Shown one piece after another: positions 1-9,332 of a stretch of 64,000 nucleotides of DNA. The DNA lies in assembly GCA_002717365.1 (NCBI GenBank), contig PBDJ01000027.1, positions 1 to 64,000 on the forward strand, in the 5' to 3' direction. The first letter of the stretch is position 1. Every line of letters begins with the position of its first letter. Source of the stretch: Acidimicrobiaceae bacterium. Lineage in GTDB: Bacteria > Actinomycetota > Acidimicrobiia > Acidimicrobiales > MedAcidi-G1. Both the position numbers and the translations under genes were made by a program. A model generated the notes under the pieces. The model did no database searches and was not told the DNA's origin. It was given only the letters and a program-made list of their open reading frames with translations.

Positions 1-1178
1 TCGGCCTCCGTCCCGATCACAAACCCTGGGTTATCCACCAGGTGGACGACCGGCAGGTGGAACGTCTCTGCCAAGTCCACGAACCGGCAGACCTTCTGCG
101 ACGAGTCGGCCGTCCAACCCCCGCCGTAGTGATATGGGTCCCCAGCCATCAGAGCCACTGGCCATCCGTCCAGACGGGCCAATCCACAGATGGCGGATCT
201 ACCGAAAGCCTTCCCCATCTCGAAGAACGAGCCGTCGTCAACCACCGAGTCGATGATCGCCCGCATCTGGTACACCTGGCGGCGGTCTCGGGGCACCAGG
301 TCGGCCAGGGAGTCGTCAGTGCGATCTGGATCGTCGGTGGTCGGTCCCCGATCTGCCACCTCGTATACCGAGGATGGCAGGTACGTAAGAAACCGCCGGG
401 TCCGCTCGAAGGCCTCAGCCTCTGAGCCCACCTCGTCGTCGACCACACCATTCCGGGTATGAATCCGGCTGCCTCCAAGATCCTCCTTGTCGACCTGTTC
501 AGCGCCCAACCGATTGACCACAGGTGGACCGGCGACGAAGAGGTGAGACATCCCCTTCACCATCATCGAATAGTGGCTGGTCACCGCCCGGGCTGCGCCC
601 AGACCGGCCACTGATCCCAGGCACAGAGCCACGGTCGGCACAGTGGCCAGATTGGTTACTACGTGCTCCCAGCCCGGGTTCAGAGGCACGTAGGTGCGGG
701 CTCCGCTGCCATATCCTCCGTCGCCATCTGAGACTTTCTTCGACGGATCTGAGTCCAGGGTCCGTACTGACCCCCCTCCTCCCGTGCCGTCGATGAGGCG
801 CACGATGGGGAGTCGAAGCTCACCGGCCATCTTCTCGGCGGCCACCTGCTTGCCGATGATCGCCGCGTCAGCCGCCCCACCGCGCACTGTGAAGTCGTCG
901 GCGGCCACCACCACCGTGCGGCCGCCCAGGCGGGCTCGTCCAAACAGGAAGTTGGCTGCCCGCAAATCAACCAAGGCGCCCTCGCCGTTGTAGGTGGGGC
1001 TGCCTGCAATCTTGCCGATCTCGTGGAACGACCCCTCGTCGACCAGGGCGTCGATGCGCTGACGAACGTCCATCTTGCCCCGTTCGTGCTGTCGGGCGAC
1101 CTTCTCCTCGCCGCCCATCCGTTCAGCCAGCGCCTCCCGGTCGCCAAGTTCGGTTAGTTCCGGATCCCATTCGGCCAC
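1..1178 (-). CDS. acyl-CoA carboxylase carboxyltransferase (beta) subunit, C-terminus runs off the window
   Basis: Reverse-strand reading from GTG at 1178 gives MAEWDPELTELGDREALAERMGGEEKVARQHERGKMDVRQRIDALVDEGSFHEIGK...; typical biotin-dependent carboxyltransferase N-half. Not in the ORF track because it is open at the window edge. Confidence 0.85.
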   Translation of the reverse strand, partial: MAEWDPELTELGDREALAERMGGEEKVARQHERGKMDVRQRIDALVDEGSFHEIGKIAGSPTYNGEGALVDLRAANFLFGRARLGGRTVVVAADDFTVRGGAADAAIIGKQVAAEKMAGELRLPIVRLIDGTGGGGSVRTLDSDPSKKVSDGDGGYGSGARTYVPLNPGWEHVVTNLATVPTVALCLGSVAGLGAARAVTSHYSMMVKGMSHLFVAGPPVVNRLGAEQVDKEDLGGSRIHTRNGVVDDEVGSEAEAFERTRRFLTYLPSSVYEVADRGPTTDDPDRTDDSLADLVPRDRRQVYQMRAIIDSVVDDGSFFEMGKAFGRSAICGLARLDGWPVALMAGDPYHYGGGWTADSSQKVCRFVDLAETFHLPVVHLVDNPGFVIGTEA

Positions 1179-1200
1179 GGTTTGTCCTCCGTCGGTCGTC

Positions 1201-2388
1201 CTAGGTGGGCCGCAACTCAGTGAGCGACCGCGTGTTGTCTCGCATCACGAGCCGCCGGTCGCCGTAATCCAACCTTTCGACTTCGGCCAGGTAGTCCAGC
1301 GGACTAGGCAACCCCTCGATGTGGGGCCAGTCCGAACCGAACACCACGTGATCCGCCCCCATGAGTTCCACCAGCTCGTACACGTCGTCCTCCCAGAAGG
1401 GGTTCATCCAGACGTGTCGACGAAACAGCTCGACCGGATCGTCGTCGAACCATCCCGGAGCCCTCGAGGCCTGTTGGCTGAGCTTTCGAAGGAGGAGGGC
1501 CAGGTAGTCAGACCCATTCTCCACCGAAACAACCCTAAGGCCTGGGAATCGGGTGTACATCTGCTCCAAGGACATGGTGATCAGCCAGTCGTGCGCAGCC
1601 CGCTCAATATTGAACGCCTTGATGGAGGGCCGGTAGCGACCTTTCATGTTCAGTCCGAAGCCTCCTCCACTTGCGTACCCATGTGTCGTGTAGCCGCTGT
1701 CGCCGGCATGAGCGACAACGGTGATTCCTGCCTCGTTGACCCGTGCCCAGAACGGGTCGAATGTCGAGTACCCGGGTGATCTCGGCCCGTCAGCGGTCCA
1801 TACCGCAGCGGGTCGCATGACAACCAAGCGGGCTCCCCGGTCGAGGCACCACTCCAGTTCGATCACCGCCTCGTCGACATCGGCCAGCGAAAGGTACGGG
1901 GCGGCGTAGATCCGGTCCTGATACTTGAAACCCCAGTCTTCGTCCAGCCAGCGGTTAAGCCCTCGCATGAGGGCCACTACAGCCTCGATGTCGTGCTTAA
2001 GAAGTTCCTCGTAGAGCACGCCGAGGGTGGGAAACAACCAGACCGCCTCGAGACCCTGGGATTCAATCCGTTCGACCCGGGCGTCACGTTCGACGTAAGC
2101 AGCAGGTAGTTGTTCTCGGTCCTCCAAGTACTCCATGGGGACCTTGCCGTCCGGGTTGCCCCGGAAGTACCGGTGTAGCGCACCGGGTTTAGCTATTGGA
2201 TTCCACGTCGGGTTAACCACGGCCCGGCTCAACTTGCCACCGACCAGGTGGTGTTGTCGTCCGTCCACCTCCACCCACTGAACCACCCGCGGCTGCATGG
2301 CGGCCGGCACGTGACGGGTGAAGGCATCGGGACCCTCGTAGTAGTGGTTGTCGCAGTCGAAGGGCCGGTATTCCAACTCTTCGCTCAT
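1201..2388 (-). CDS. amidohydrolase family protein (ACMSD-like, Amidohydro_2)
   Basis: FDCDNHYYEG..., VVAHAGDSGY, MGADHVVFGSDWPHIEG motifs. Confidence 0.8.
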   Translation of the reverse strand: MSEELEYRPFDCDNHYYEGPDAFTRHVPAAMQPRVVQWVEVDGRQHHLVGGKLSRAVVNPTWNPIAKPGALHRYFRGNPDGKVPMEYLEDREQLPAAYVERDARVERIESQGLEAVWLFPTLGVLYEELLKHDIEAVVALMRGLNRWLDEDWGFKYQDRIYAAPYLSLADVDEAVIELEWCLDRGARLVVMRPAAVWTADGPRSPGYSTFDPFWARVNEAGITVVAHAGDSGYTTHGYASGGGFGLNMKGRYRPSIKAFNIERAAHDWLITMSLEQMYTRFPGLRVVSVENGSDYLALLLRKLSQQASRAPGWFDDDPVELFRRHVWMNPFWEDDVYELVELMGADHVVFGSDWPHIEGLPSPLDYLAEVERLDYGDRRLVMRDNTRSLTELRPT

Positions 2389-2559
2389 GGCCCCTCCCGG
2401 ACGGGGAAGACAGCGGACGGTCTTGGCCCGTTTCTAAGGGTACCGGCGACTGAATCCACCGGCCCGGCCGGATGAACGGTCCGACGACCACCTGAAAGAT
2501 CGTCTCGACCTACCATCTGACCAGAGGTACCACCCCGATGGACACCGGAGGCACCAACG

Positions 2560-3372
2560 ATGGCCAACTACGAGACCTTGGTGGTTGAGGAACGGGACCG
2601 TGTGGCCTGGGTGACCCTGAACCGACCGGAAGCCCACAACGCCTTCACCGCGTTGATGCAGGAGGAGTGCCGGAACCTGTGGCGCTCACTGCGCACTAAC
2701 GACGAGGTTCGCGTCGTCGTCCTGACCGGCGCCGGCGAACAGGCTTTTTGCGTGGGCATTGACCGCAACGAGCCGTTTACGGCCCTGGGCGACTCATCGT
2801 CGTTGTACGGCACGTCCAACAACTTTATGTACGACGATCCCGGCGACTGGCTGGGCCCGAAGTCCAACGACCTCTGGAAGCCCGTGATCGCCGCCGTCAA
2901 CGGCATGGCCTGTGGTGGCGCCTTCTACTTTCTCGGCGAGTGCGACATCCTGATCGCCGCTGAGCACGCCACCTTCTTCGACCCCCACGTGACCTACGGG
3001 ATGCCCGCGGTCTACGAGCCCATGAAGATGCTCCACCGGATGCCGTTCGGTGAGGTGATCCGCATGTCCCTGACTGGAAACGCCGAGCGGATCTCGGCTC
3101 AAGCAGCCCTGCGCATGGGCCTAGTCACCGAAGTAGTCCCGATTGATGACCTGACCGACGCGTCGGCCCGCTTGGCAGCGTCCATCGCCGCCAACCCGCC
3201 GCAGGCCGTGCAAGGAACTCTGCGGGCCATCTGGGCCGCTCAGGACCTAGGTCGCCTGGGGAGCCGCACCATGGCGGCCTCTATCCTGAGCACGGCTACT
3301 GACAAGGCGGCGCTCCTAGACGGTGCCGCCGAATTCGATTCTGGCGACCGCCCGGATTCGCGGATCCGCTGA
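2560..3372 (+). CDS. enoyl-CoA hydratase/isomerase family protein
   Basis: VAWVTLNRPEAHNAFT..., AVNGMACGGAFYFLGECDILIA crotonase motif. Confidence 0.85.
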   Translation: MANYETLVVEERDRVAWVTLNRPEAHNAFTALMQEECRNLWRSLRTNDEVRVVVLTGAGEQAFCVGIDRNEPFTALGDSSSLYGTSNNFMYDDPGDWLGPKSNDLWKPVIAAVNGMACGGAFYFLGECDILIAAEHATFFDPHVTYGMPAVYEPMKMLHRMPFGEVIRMSLTGNAERISAQAALRMGLVTEVVPIDDLTDASARLAASIAANPPQAVQGTLRAIWAAQDLGRLGSRTMAASILSTATDKAALLDGAAEFDSGDRPDSRIR

Positions 3373-3388
3373 CCCGAGCTGCTATCTG

Positions 3389-4579
3389 TCAGCGGTTGGG
3401 GGGCTCCTCACACAGGAGGGACCCGATACGGGGCCCCCACAGGTGGGCCAGAGAGTCGTCGCCGTAGTCCGCCTCATAGGCGCCTTCGATGAGAACCGTC
3501 CGATAGGCCTGAAGAGCCAGCACGATGTCGCAGTCTTCGAGGAACTCGTCCAATGGGTGGTCGTCGACTCCAGCGGCAACCAAAGCCCTGTGGTACTCGC
3601 GGCACAGCCGGAGGAAAGTGTCCCGGGCTCCGGGGCCTGGTGGGACGGTCTCCGACAGTAGGTAAGCCACGTCGCCGGCCGGTCGCCCCGACCCCATGAC
3701 GCCGAAGTCGACCAGTACTAGACCGCCGGCAGCAAACAGCATGTTGTCGGTCCGACAGTCGCCGTGGCGGAACGAGAGTGGCTCGTCCAAATGAACCACC
3801 AAGTCGACGATGTGGTCTCTGAACCAGTCGGCGTGACGCATGAACCGATCGGTAAACACCTCGGGGTCCCGGAGCACCACATCATCGCGCCAGGCCCGGT
3901 ATACGCCGTTCATAACATTCGGCATCTGGGTCACCATCGACCACTCGATGACCGTCTTGTCAGCCAGAACCGGTCGGCGCCAGAAGTAAGCGTGCATGCG
4001 GGCCAGGGTGGACAGGATCGTCGATAGGTCTTCCTCGGGGGGCAGGTCCAGAGCTGTGGTGACCCGGGCATCAGGCACATACTCCAGCACCAAGGCGTAG
4101 CGACGTTTCGAGGCCCGGAGGAGCCGTCGAGCGTGGCGGCCGATGAGGCGCAGAAGCGGCGCCGGTAGGCCATTCACGATCTGCTCCTGGCGCTTTCGGG
4201 TGACCTGTGGGGGCCCGGGGTCCCGCACCGAGTAGACGAGGCGCGGCACCCGCACAGGAAAGTTGGCCGAGAAGCGCTCGTAGAAGTCGAACTCCCGATC
4301 GTAGGCACCCTCGGTTTCGCCTAGACCACGGTTGCCCCGATTGGCGCTGGGGAACTTGACAAGTACGGCCGTCGGGGCATCCGGTTCGTTGACATCCCAG
4401 TCCAGCGAAACCCGAATGGTCTGGCCCTGGAAGCCCACGCCTGAACCTGGACTCCCAGCCTCGAAGCCCACGACGCGAGAGTCCTGGACTAGACCGGAGG
4501 AGCGGACAGCGTCGGTCAGCCAACCCGCTGTCAGTTCACCGACAGACTGCGGGATCTCCAGGGGGAGACAACGGGTCAC
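3389..4579 (-). CDS. phosphotransferase family protein (aminoglycoside phosphotransferase/ecdysteroid kinase-like)
   Basis: FRHGDCRTDNMLF and LVDFGVMGSGRPAGDVAYLL kinase-like motifs. Confidence 0.75.
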   Translation of the reverse strand: MTRCLPLEIPQSVGELTAGWLTDAVRSSGLVQDSRVVGFEAGSPGSGVGFQGQTIRVSLDWDVNEPDAPTAVLVKFPSANRGNRGLGETEGAYDREFDFYERFSANFPVRVPRLVYSVRDPGPPQVTRKRQEQIVNGLPAPLLRLIGRHARRLLRASKRRYALVLEYVPDARVTTALDLPPEEDLSTILSTLARMHAYFWRRPVLADKTVIEWSMVTQMPNVMNGVYRAWRDDVVLRDPEVFTDRFMRHADWFRDHIVDLVVHLDEPLSFRHGDCRTDNMLFAAGGLVLVDFGVMGSGRPAGDVAYLLSETVPPGPGARDTFLRLCREYHRALVAAGVDDHPLDEFLEDCDIVLALQAYRTVLIEGAYEADYGDDSLAHLWGPRIGSLLCEEPPNR

Positions 4580-4615
4580 CAGGCGACCTTAGGTCGGCGG
4601 AAGCGACGGGGCCCG

Positions 4616-5650
4616 TCAGACCAGGGTGATGAGGCCTTCGCCGACTGCAGTCTGTCCGACCACCGACGGCCGGTGATCGGAGGCCTTCAAAGCCACCACC
4701 ACGTCATCTACCTTGTCCTCAGCGACACCGAACAGGAGGCCCCCAGAGGTCTGGGCATCGGCCAGCACCAGAACGTCCAATTCGTCGATACTTCCGCGAT
4801 CTAGCCGCTCGTCGGCCCAAGCCAGGTTGCGACGACTCCCTCCCGGTACAGCCCCCGATTCGACCAGAGCCCGGACCCCGCTCGGAACGGCCACGGCGGC
4901 TACCTCCAGACGGGCGTCCAGGCCGGATTCGACCAGCGCTCGGCCGAGATGACCCAAGAGGCCGAAACCGGTCACGTCGGTGGCGCCTGTGGCGCCTGCC
5001 TCCACTGCGATCCGGGCTGCGTCGTCGTTGAGACGGACCATAGAATCCAAGACCTCGGTCACCAGTTCGGAAGGGGCATCGCCCCGCTTGATGGCCGTAG
5101 TAGTCACGCCTACACCCAGTGGTTTAGACAGGACCAGAAAATCGTCGGGTCGGAACCCGGCATTGGTCAAGACGCGTTCGGGGTGGACCTCGCCCACGAC
5201 AGCCAGGCCGAACTTGGGCTCCGGATCGTCGACGGTGTGCCCTCCGGCGATCACGAATCCGGCCTCGGCCGCTACGTCCTGCGCTCCGAGAAGAACCTCA
5301 GCCAGCAGGCCACTCGACAGTTCCTCACTGTTCCACCCCACCAAGTTGAGGGCCAGCAGCGGCCGGCCTCCCATGGCGTACACGTCGGATACTGCGTTGG
5401 CGGCCGCCACGCGACCCCAAATCCGAGCGTCGTCGACGACCGGGGTGATGAAGTCGGCCGTGACCACTAGGGCTCGCTGGTCGTCCAGGCGCCACACGGC
5501 GGCGTCGTCGCCGGTGGCAACACCGACCAGCAGGTTGGGATCGGTCACGGGGGTCAGGCGGCGCACGACGTGCGCCAGCTCACCAGGGGCGAGCTTGCAG
5601 CCTCAACCGGCACCGTGGCTGAACTGGGTCAGTCGGCGGGTCTCCGCCAT
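4616..5650 (-). CDS. selD: selenide, water dikinase, predicted selenoprotein (UGA = Sec at codon 16)
   Basis: ATG at 5650; [54 protein letters not shown]...; aligns with E. coli SelD RLTQYSHGAGCGCK with UGA replacing the catalytic Cys. The ORF track starts at an internal GTG (5566). Confidence 0.9.
5577..5595 (-). promoter_or_regulatory. candidate bacterial SECIS hairpin downstream of the selD UGA
   Basis: AGCTCGCC-CCT-GGTGAGCT forms an 8-bp stem (one G-U pair) whose loop starts ~15 nt after the UGA (5603-5605). Confidence 0.6.
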
Positions 5651-5710
5651 GTCGTCACCCCCTCCCGGATCGCCGGTGGTTCCCTGTCAGGAGCCAGAGT
5701 AGGCGGCGGG

Positions 5711-6967
5711 TCAGGTAGCGCCGATGACGCCGCTGAACCGGAGGTCGGTTAGCTCATCAGCACCTAGTCCCAGCTCGTCGGCCAGCACCCGGTCGGTGTG
5801 CTCTCCTAGCCATGGGACTCGTTCGTCGGGGACCTCGGGTATCTCAGAAAACTTGACCGGATTACCGGGTACTAGGACGGGGTTCCCGTCGTCAGAGGGA
5901 ACTGTCTTGATCAGCATGTTGCGGACGTCCAGGTGCGGATCGGCCACGACCTGGGCACTGGTCTGAGATGGACCACAGGCCATCCCGGCGCCAGACAGGA
6001 TGCCCACCACTTCGGCCAGCGACCGGTTGGAGGCCCACGATTCGATAGCCGGGCGAAGCACCTCGTCTAGATGATTCTGCCATCCGGCTCGGGTAGCGAA
6101 GCGCTTGTCGTCGACCAACTCGGGGTGTCCAATCTCGGTACACAGGGTGGCGAAGTGGTGTTCTCGTACGCATTGCAGCACGAAGTGTCCGTCGGAGGCG
6201 GCAAACGTCTCTACGATGCCGATGCCGCTCCCCCACTCCCGTTCGACGCCAAGGGAGTGGAAGTTGGCCACGATGTCGGTCATAGCCACCGTGGCGTCCA
6301 ACATGGCTACGTCGATGTGCTGGCCGACGCCGGTGTGATCCCGGTGGCGTAGGGCGGCGAGCACCCCCACGGCACCAAAGAGAGCCGAGCTGATATCTCC
6401 CAATGCGCCAACTGGGTTGGCGGCCGGGGGTCGTCCCGGGGCCCGTTTGTACTCGTAGATCCCGGACATGCCCTCAACGATCGCCGCGTAGGCACCCATA
6501 TCCCGGTAGGGAGAAGCCGGGTCTTGTCCAAATCCGGAGATCGATAGATATACAACCGCTGGATGAACAGCCCGGACCGCCTCGTAGCCGATACCTAGAC
6601 GGTCGGCCGTGCCGGCTCGGAAGTTCTCGCCAAACACATCGAAGCGCTGTGCCAGACGCAGTACTAGATCCACGCCCTTGGGATGCTTGAGGTCGATGGC
6701 AAGGCTCTGCTTGTTCAAGTTGTTGCGTAGGAAGGTGGCACCTACGGGCCGTCCGTTCGGATCGGCCACGGTGGGATGAGAGCCCCGGCCGCTATCGCCG
6801 GTAGTTGGGTGTTCGATCTTGACCACCTCGGCCCCCAGACGGGCCAGCAACTGGGTAGCAAACGGCAGGGCAGCCATCTGTTCGATGGCCAGGATCCTTA
6901 CACCGTCCAGGGGCCGCTTTCCCCTGCGGTCGTCTTCTACCGTCTGTTCGACATCCGAGGTCCCCAT
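5711..6967 (-). CDS. CaiB/BaiF (family III) CoA-transferase
   Basis: LDGVRILAIEQMAALPFATQLLARLGAEVVKIEHPTTGDSGRG... and NFRAGTADRLGIGYE. Confidence 0.85.
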   Translation of the reverse strand: MGTSDVEQTVEDDRRGKRPLDGVRILAIEQMAALPFATQLLARLGAEVVKIEHPTTGDSGRGSHPTVADPNGRPVGATFLRNNLNKQSLAIDLKHPKGVDLVLRLAQRFDVFGENFRAGTADRLGIGYEAVRAVHPAVVYLSISGFGQDPASPYRDMGAYAAIVEGMSGIYEYKRAPGRPPAANPVGALGDISSALFGAVGVLAALRHRDHTGVGQHIDVAMLDATVAMTDIVANFHSLGVEREWGSGIGIVETFAASDGHFVLQCVREHHFATLCTEIGHPELVDDKRFATRAGWQNHLDEVLRPAIESWASNRSLAEVVGILSGAGMACGPSQTSAQVVADPHLDVRNMLIKTVPSDDGNPVLVPGNPVKFSEIPEVPDERVPWLGEHTDRVLADELGLGADELTDLRFSGVIGAT

Positions 6968-7122
6968 GGGCTATCAGTCTGCCGTATCTGACGGTTCGTC
7001 AGAAACCTCGTCGATTTGCTATCACAGCCTGGGCAGACGGTTCACGAAGCGTCGAGCCTCCGGTAGGTAGCACCAGCCGCCGCCGGTCACGGCCCTCCTG
7101 TCAACTGGCAGGTTGTGCCCGG

Positions 7123-8307
7123 TCATACCGATACCGGACGGTCGACCACGTCGGCCACCGCAACCAGCAAGCGCTCTACGTCTTGGTCAGTCGTGTAGAC
7201 GCTGATCCCAGCCCGCACCGCGCCATCCTCGGCGTCCAGTCCCAGCGGAACCATGGCCTCTACGGCATAGTTGTGGCCGTCCCAAACGGACACCTGAACG
7301 TCGGCCAGCATTTCAGCCACCGAGGCCGGGGACTTGCCCTCCACCTCAAACATCAAGGTCGGGGCCCGGTCGGCGATGTCCTGAGGTCCCACTACCCGTA
7401 CACCGTCGATCTTGTGGAGGCCATCTAACAAACAGGCAAACCGCTTCGCCTCGTGGGCAGCAATCTCCTCCAGGCCTACGTCCAGCAAGAAACAAGCAGC
7501 GGCATCAATCCCAGCCAGACCCTCCCACGACGGCGTGCCGTACTGCAGGCGGCCCGGCCCGGTGTCGGGCGCCGGTCGGACTTTGTAGGGAGACAGGGAG
7601 TCGAGCAGGCCGGGCTCAACCCACATGATCCCAGCGTGCGGGCCGTACCACTTGTACGACGAGGTGGTAAAGACGTCGCAGCCTAAGGCGCCGATGTCGA
7701 CGGGCTGGTGTGGAGTCAGGTGCACACCGTCAACCACCACCCGGGCGCCAGCGGCGTGAGCGGCCGCCGTAATGGCCGCTGTGTCGGGAATGGTCCCCAC
7801 GGCGTTAGACGAACCGGTGACGGCCACCCACCGGGTGGCCGGCCCTACTAAATCGACCACCGCCTCGACTGGGAGACGGCCGGTCGAGGCGTCGAACTGG
7901 GCCATGCGTACCTTGGCCCCCATGTCCCGAGCCATAAGTAGCCACGGCGCCACATTCGAGTCGTGATCCAGTGTCGTGCACACCACCTCGTCGCCCGGCC
8001 CCAGATCGCGGGCTATGGCCCGGGTCAGAGCCATCATGTTGGCCGTCGTGCTGGAGCCGAACACCATGCCTGCCGGATCGGCGCCCAGCAGTCGACCCAT
8101 CGAGGCGCTGGTCCGCTCGACCAGAGCGTCACAGGCCGTCGAGGCGGTAAAGGCTCCATGGGTGTTGGCGTTGTCTCCACTCCGCTGCCAGTCGGCTGCC
8201 GCTTCGATGGCTGAATCCACCACTTGGGTACCGGCCGGGCCGTCGAAACGGGCCCAGTCGCCTGGAATGCCGGGAAATCGGTCGCGGATATCGTGGAGGT
8301 GGCCCAT
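7123..8307 (-). CDS. cysteine desulfurase-like aminotransferase class V protein
   Basis: PLP-fold motifs VVDGVHLTPHQPVDIGALGCDVFTTSSYKWYGPHAGIMW; start taken at ATG 8307 (MGHLHDIRDRF) to avoid overlap with the divergent gene. Confidence 0.8.
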   Translation of the reverse strand: MGHLHDIRDRFPGIPGDWARFDGPAGTQVVDSAIEAAADWQRSGDNANTHGAFTASTACDALVERTSASMGRLLGADPAGMVFGSSTTANMMALTRAIARDLGPGDEVVCTTLDHDSNVAPWLLMARDMGAKVRMAQFDASTGRLPVEAVVDLVGPATRWVAVTGSSNAVGTIPDTAAITAAAHAAGARVVVDGVHLTPHQPVDIGALGCDVFTTSSYKWYGPHAGIMWVEPGLLDSLSPYKVRPAPDTGPGRLQYGTPSWEGLAGIDAAACFLLDVGLEEIAAHEAKRFACLLDGLHKIDGVRVVGPQDIADRAPTLMFEVEGKSPASVAEMLADVQVSVWDGHNYAVEAMVPLGLDAEDGAVRAGISVYTTDQDVERLLVAVADVVDRPVSV

Positions 8308-8349
8308 TGTCGGGCACGCTAGTGCTCGACCCCGAACGGGAAGGACCCC

Positions 8350-8802
8350 ATGGAGGCCTGGGAACTCGACGCCCGTGAGCAGATCCGCGACCTCGTCGCG
8401 GCCTATAACGCTCATGGCGACCGGGGTCGGTTCGATGAGTTGCTGGCCCTTTTCGCCAACAGCGCCTCTATGGACATCGGCGATGGTGTCACCTACGAGG
8501 GCGTCGACGCTATTCGGTCAATCTTCACCAACACCCGGGACGCAGTCGTCGATGCCGACGGGCCGAAGTTTCTCCAGCATCACATCAGTGGGCTCCTGCT
8601 CACTGTCACCGACCGGGAACACGCCACCGGGCACGCCTACTTCACGGTCATGACCGACCGGGGCATCGACCACTGGGGTCGCTACCAGGACGTCTACTGG
8701 CTGGTTAACGACACCTGGCGGTTTGGTTCCCGAAGGGTCAGAACCGACGGTCGCACACCGGGTGGATGGGCCGACCAGCGGGTGGACGGAGGCGGAACGT
8801 GA
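8350..8802 (+). CDS. SnoaL-like/NTF2-fold protein
   Basis: EQIRDLVAAYNAHGDRGRFDELLALFANSASMDIGDGV... Confidence 0.7.
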   Translation: MEAWELDAREQIRDLVAAYNAHGDRGRFDELLALFANSASMDIGDGVTYEGVDAIRSIFTNTRDAVVDADGPKFLQHHISGLLLTVTDREHATGHAYFTVMTDRGIDHWGRYQDVYWLVNDTWRFGSRRVRTDGRTPGGWADQRVDGGGT

Positions 8803-9332
8803 CGGCCGGGGTCTCGCCCCTAGACCGTCTGGTCGCCGAGGCCGAGATTCGCCAACTGGTGGCCCGCTACGCGGTGGCCACCGACCGCCGAGACCTCGAC
8901 GCGCTAGTTGCCCTGTTCGTTCCCGACGTGCGGGTAAGACGCGACGCCAACGGACACGATGCCCTTCGGGAATCCTTCGCTGAGCAGCTCCGATCCGTCG
9001 GGGTGACCATCCTCAACGTGGGCACCCATCAGATCGACTTGCAGGGACCCGACGACGCCACCGGCCACGTGTATTGTAAGGCCGAGGTTCAGGACGGCGA
9101 CCGGTGGATTCACCAAGCCATCCGCTATGACGACACCTACCGACGTGTCGACGGTGTCTGGCTCTTCGTCCGTCGCATCCACCAACTCTTCTACGGAGCT
9201 GAGGTCGGGGCTAGCCCTCTGGGCCTTCCGCCCGCCAACTGGCCCCGTAACCACGATGGCTGGGGCACGCTGCCCGCCGCTGATCCCACCTGGCAGGAGT
9301 TCACCGGACCAGAGGCCACGGGGTTGGGCTGA
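8799..9332 (+). CDS. SnoaL-like/NTF2-fold protein, tandem paralogue
   Basis: GTG start overlapping the previous stop (GTGA); EAEIRQLVARYAVATDRRDLDALVALFVPDV... Confidence 0.7.
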   Translation: MTAGVSPLDRLVAEAEIRQLVARYAVATDRRDLDALVALFVPDVRVRRDANGHDALRESFAEQLRSVGVTILNVGTHQIDLQGPDDATGHVYCKAEVQDGDRWIHQAIRYDDTYRRVDGVWLFVRRIHQLFYGAEVGASPLGLPPANWPRNHDGWGTLPAADPTWQEFTGPEATGLG

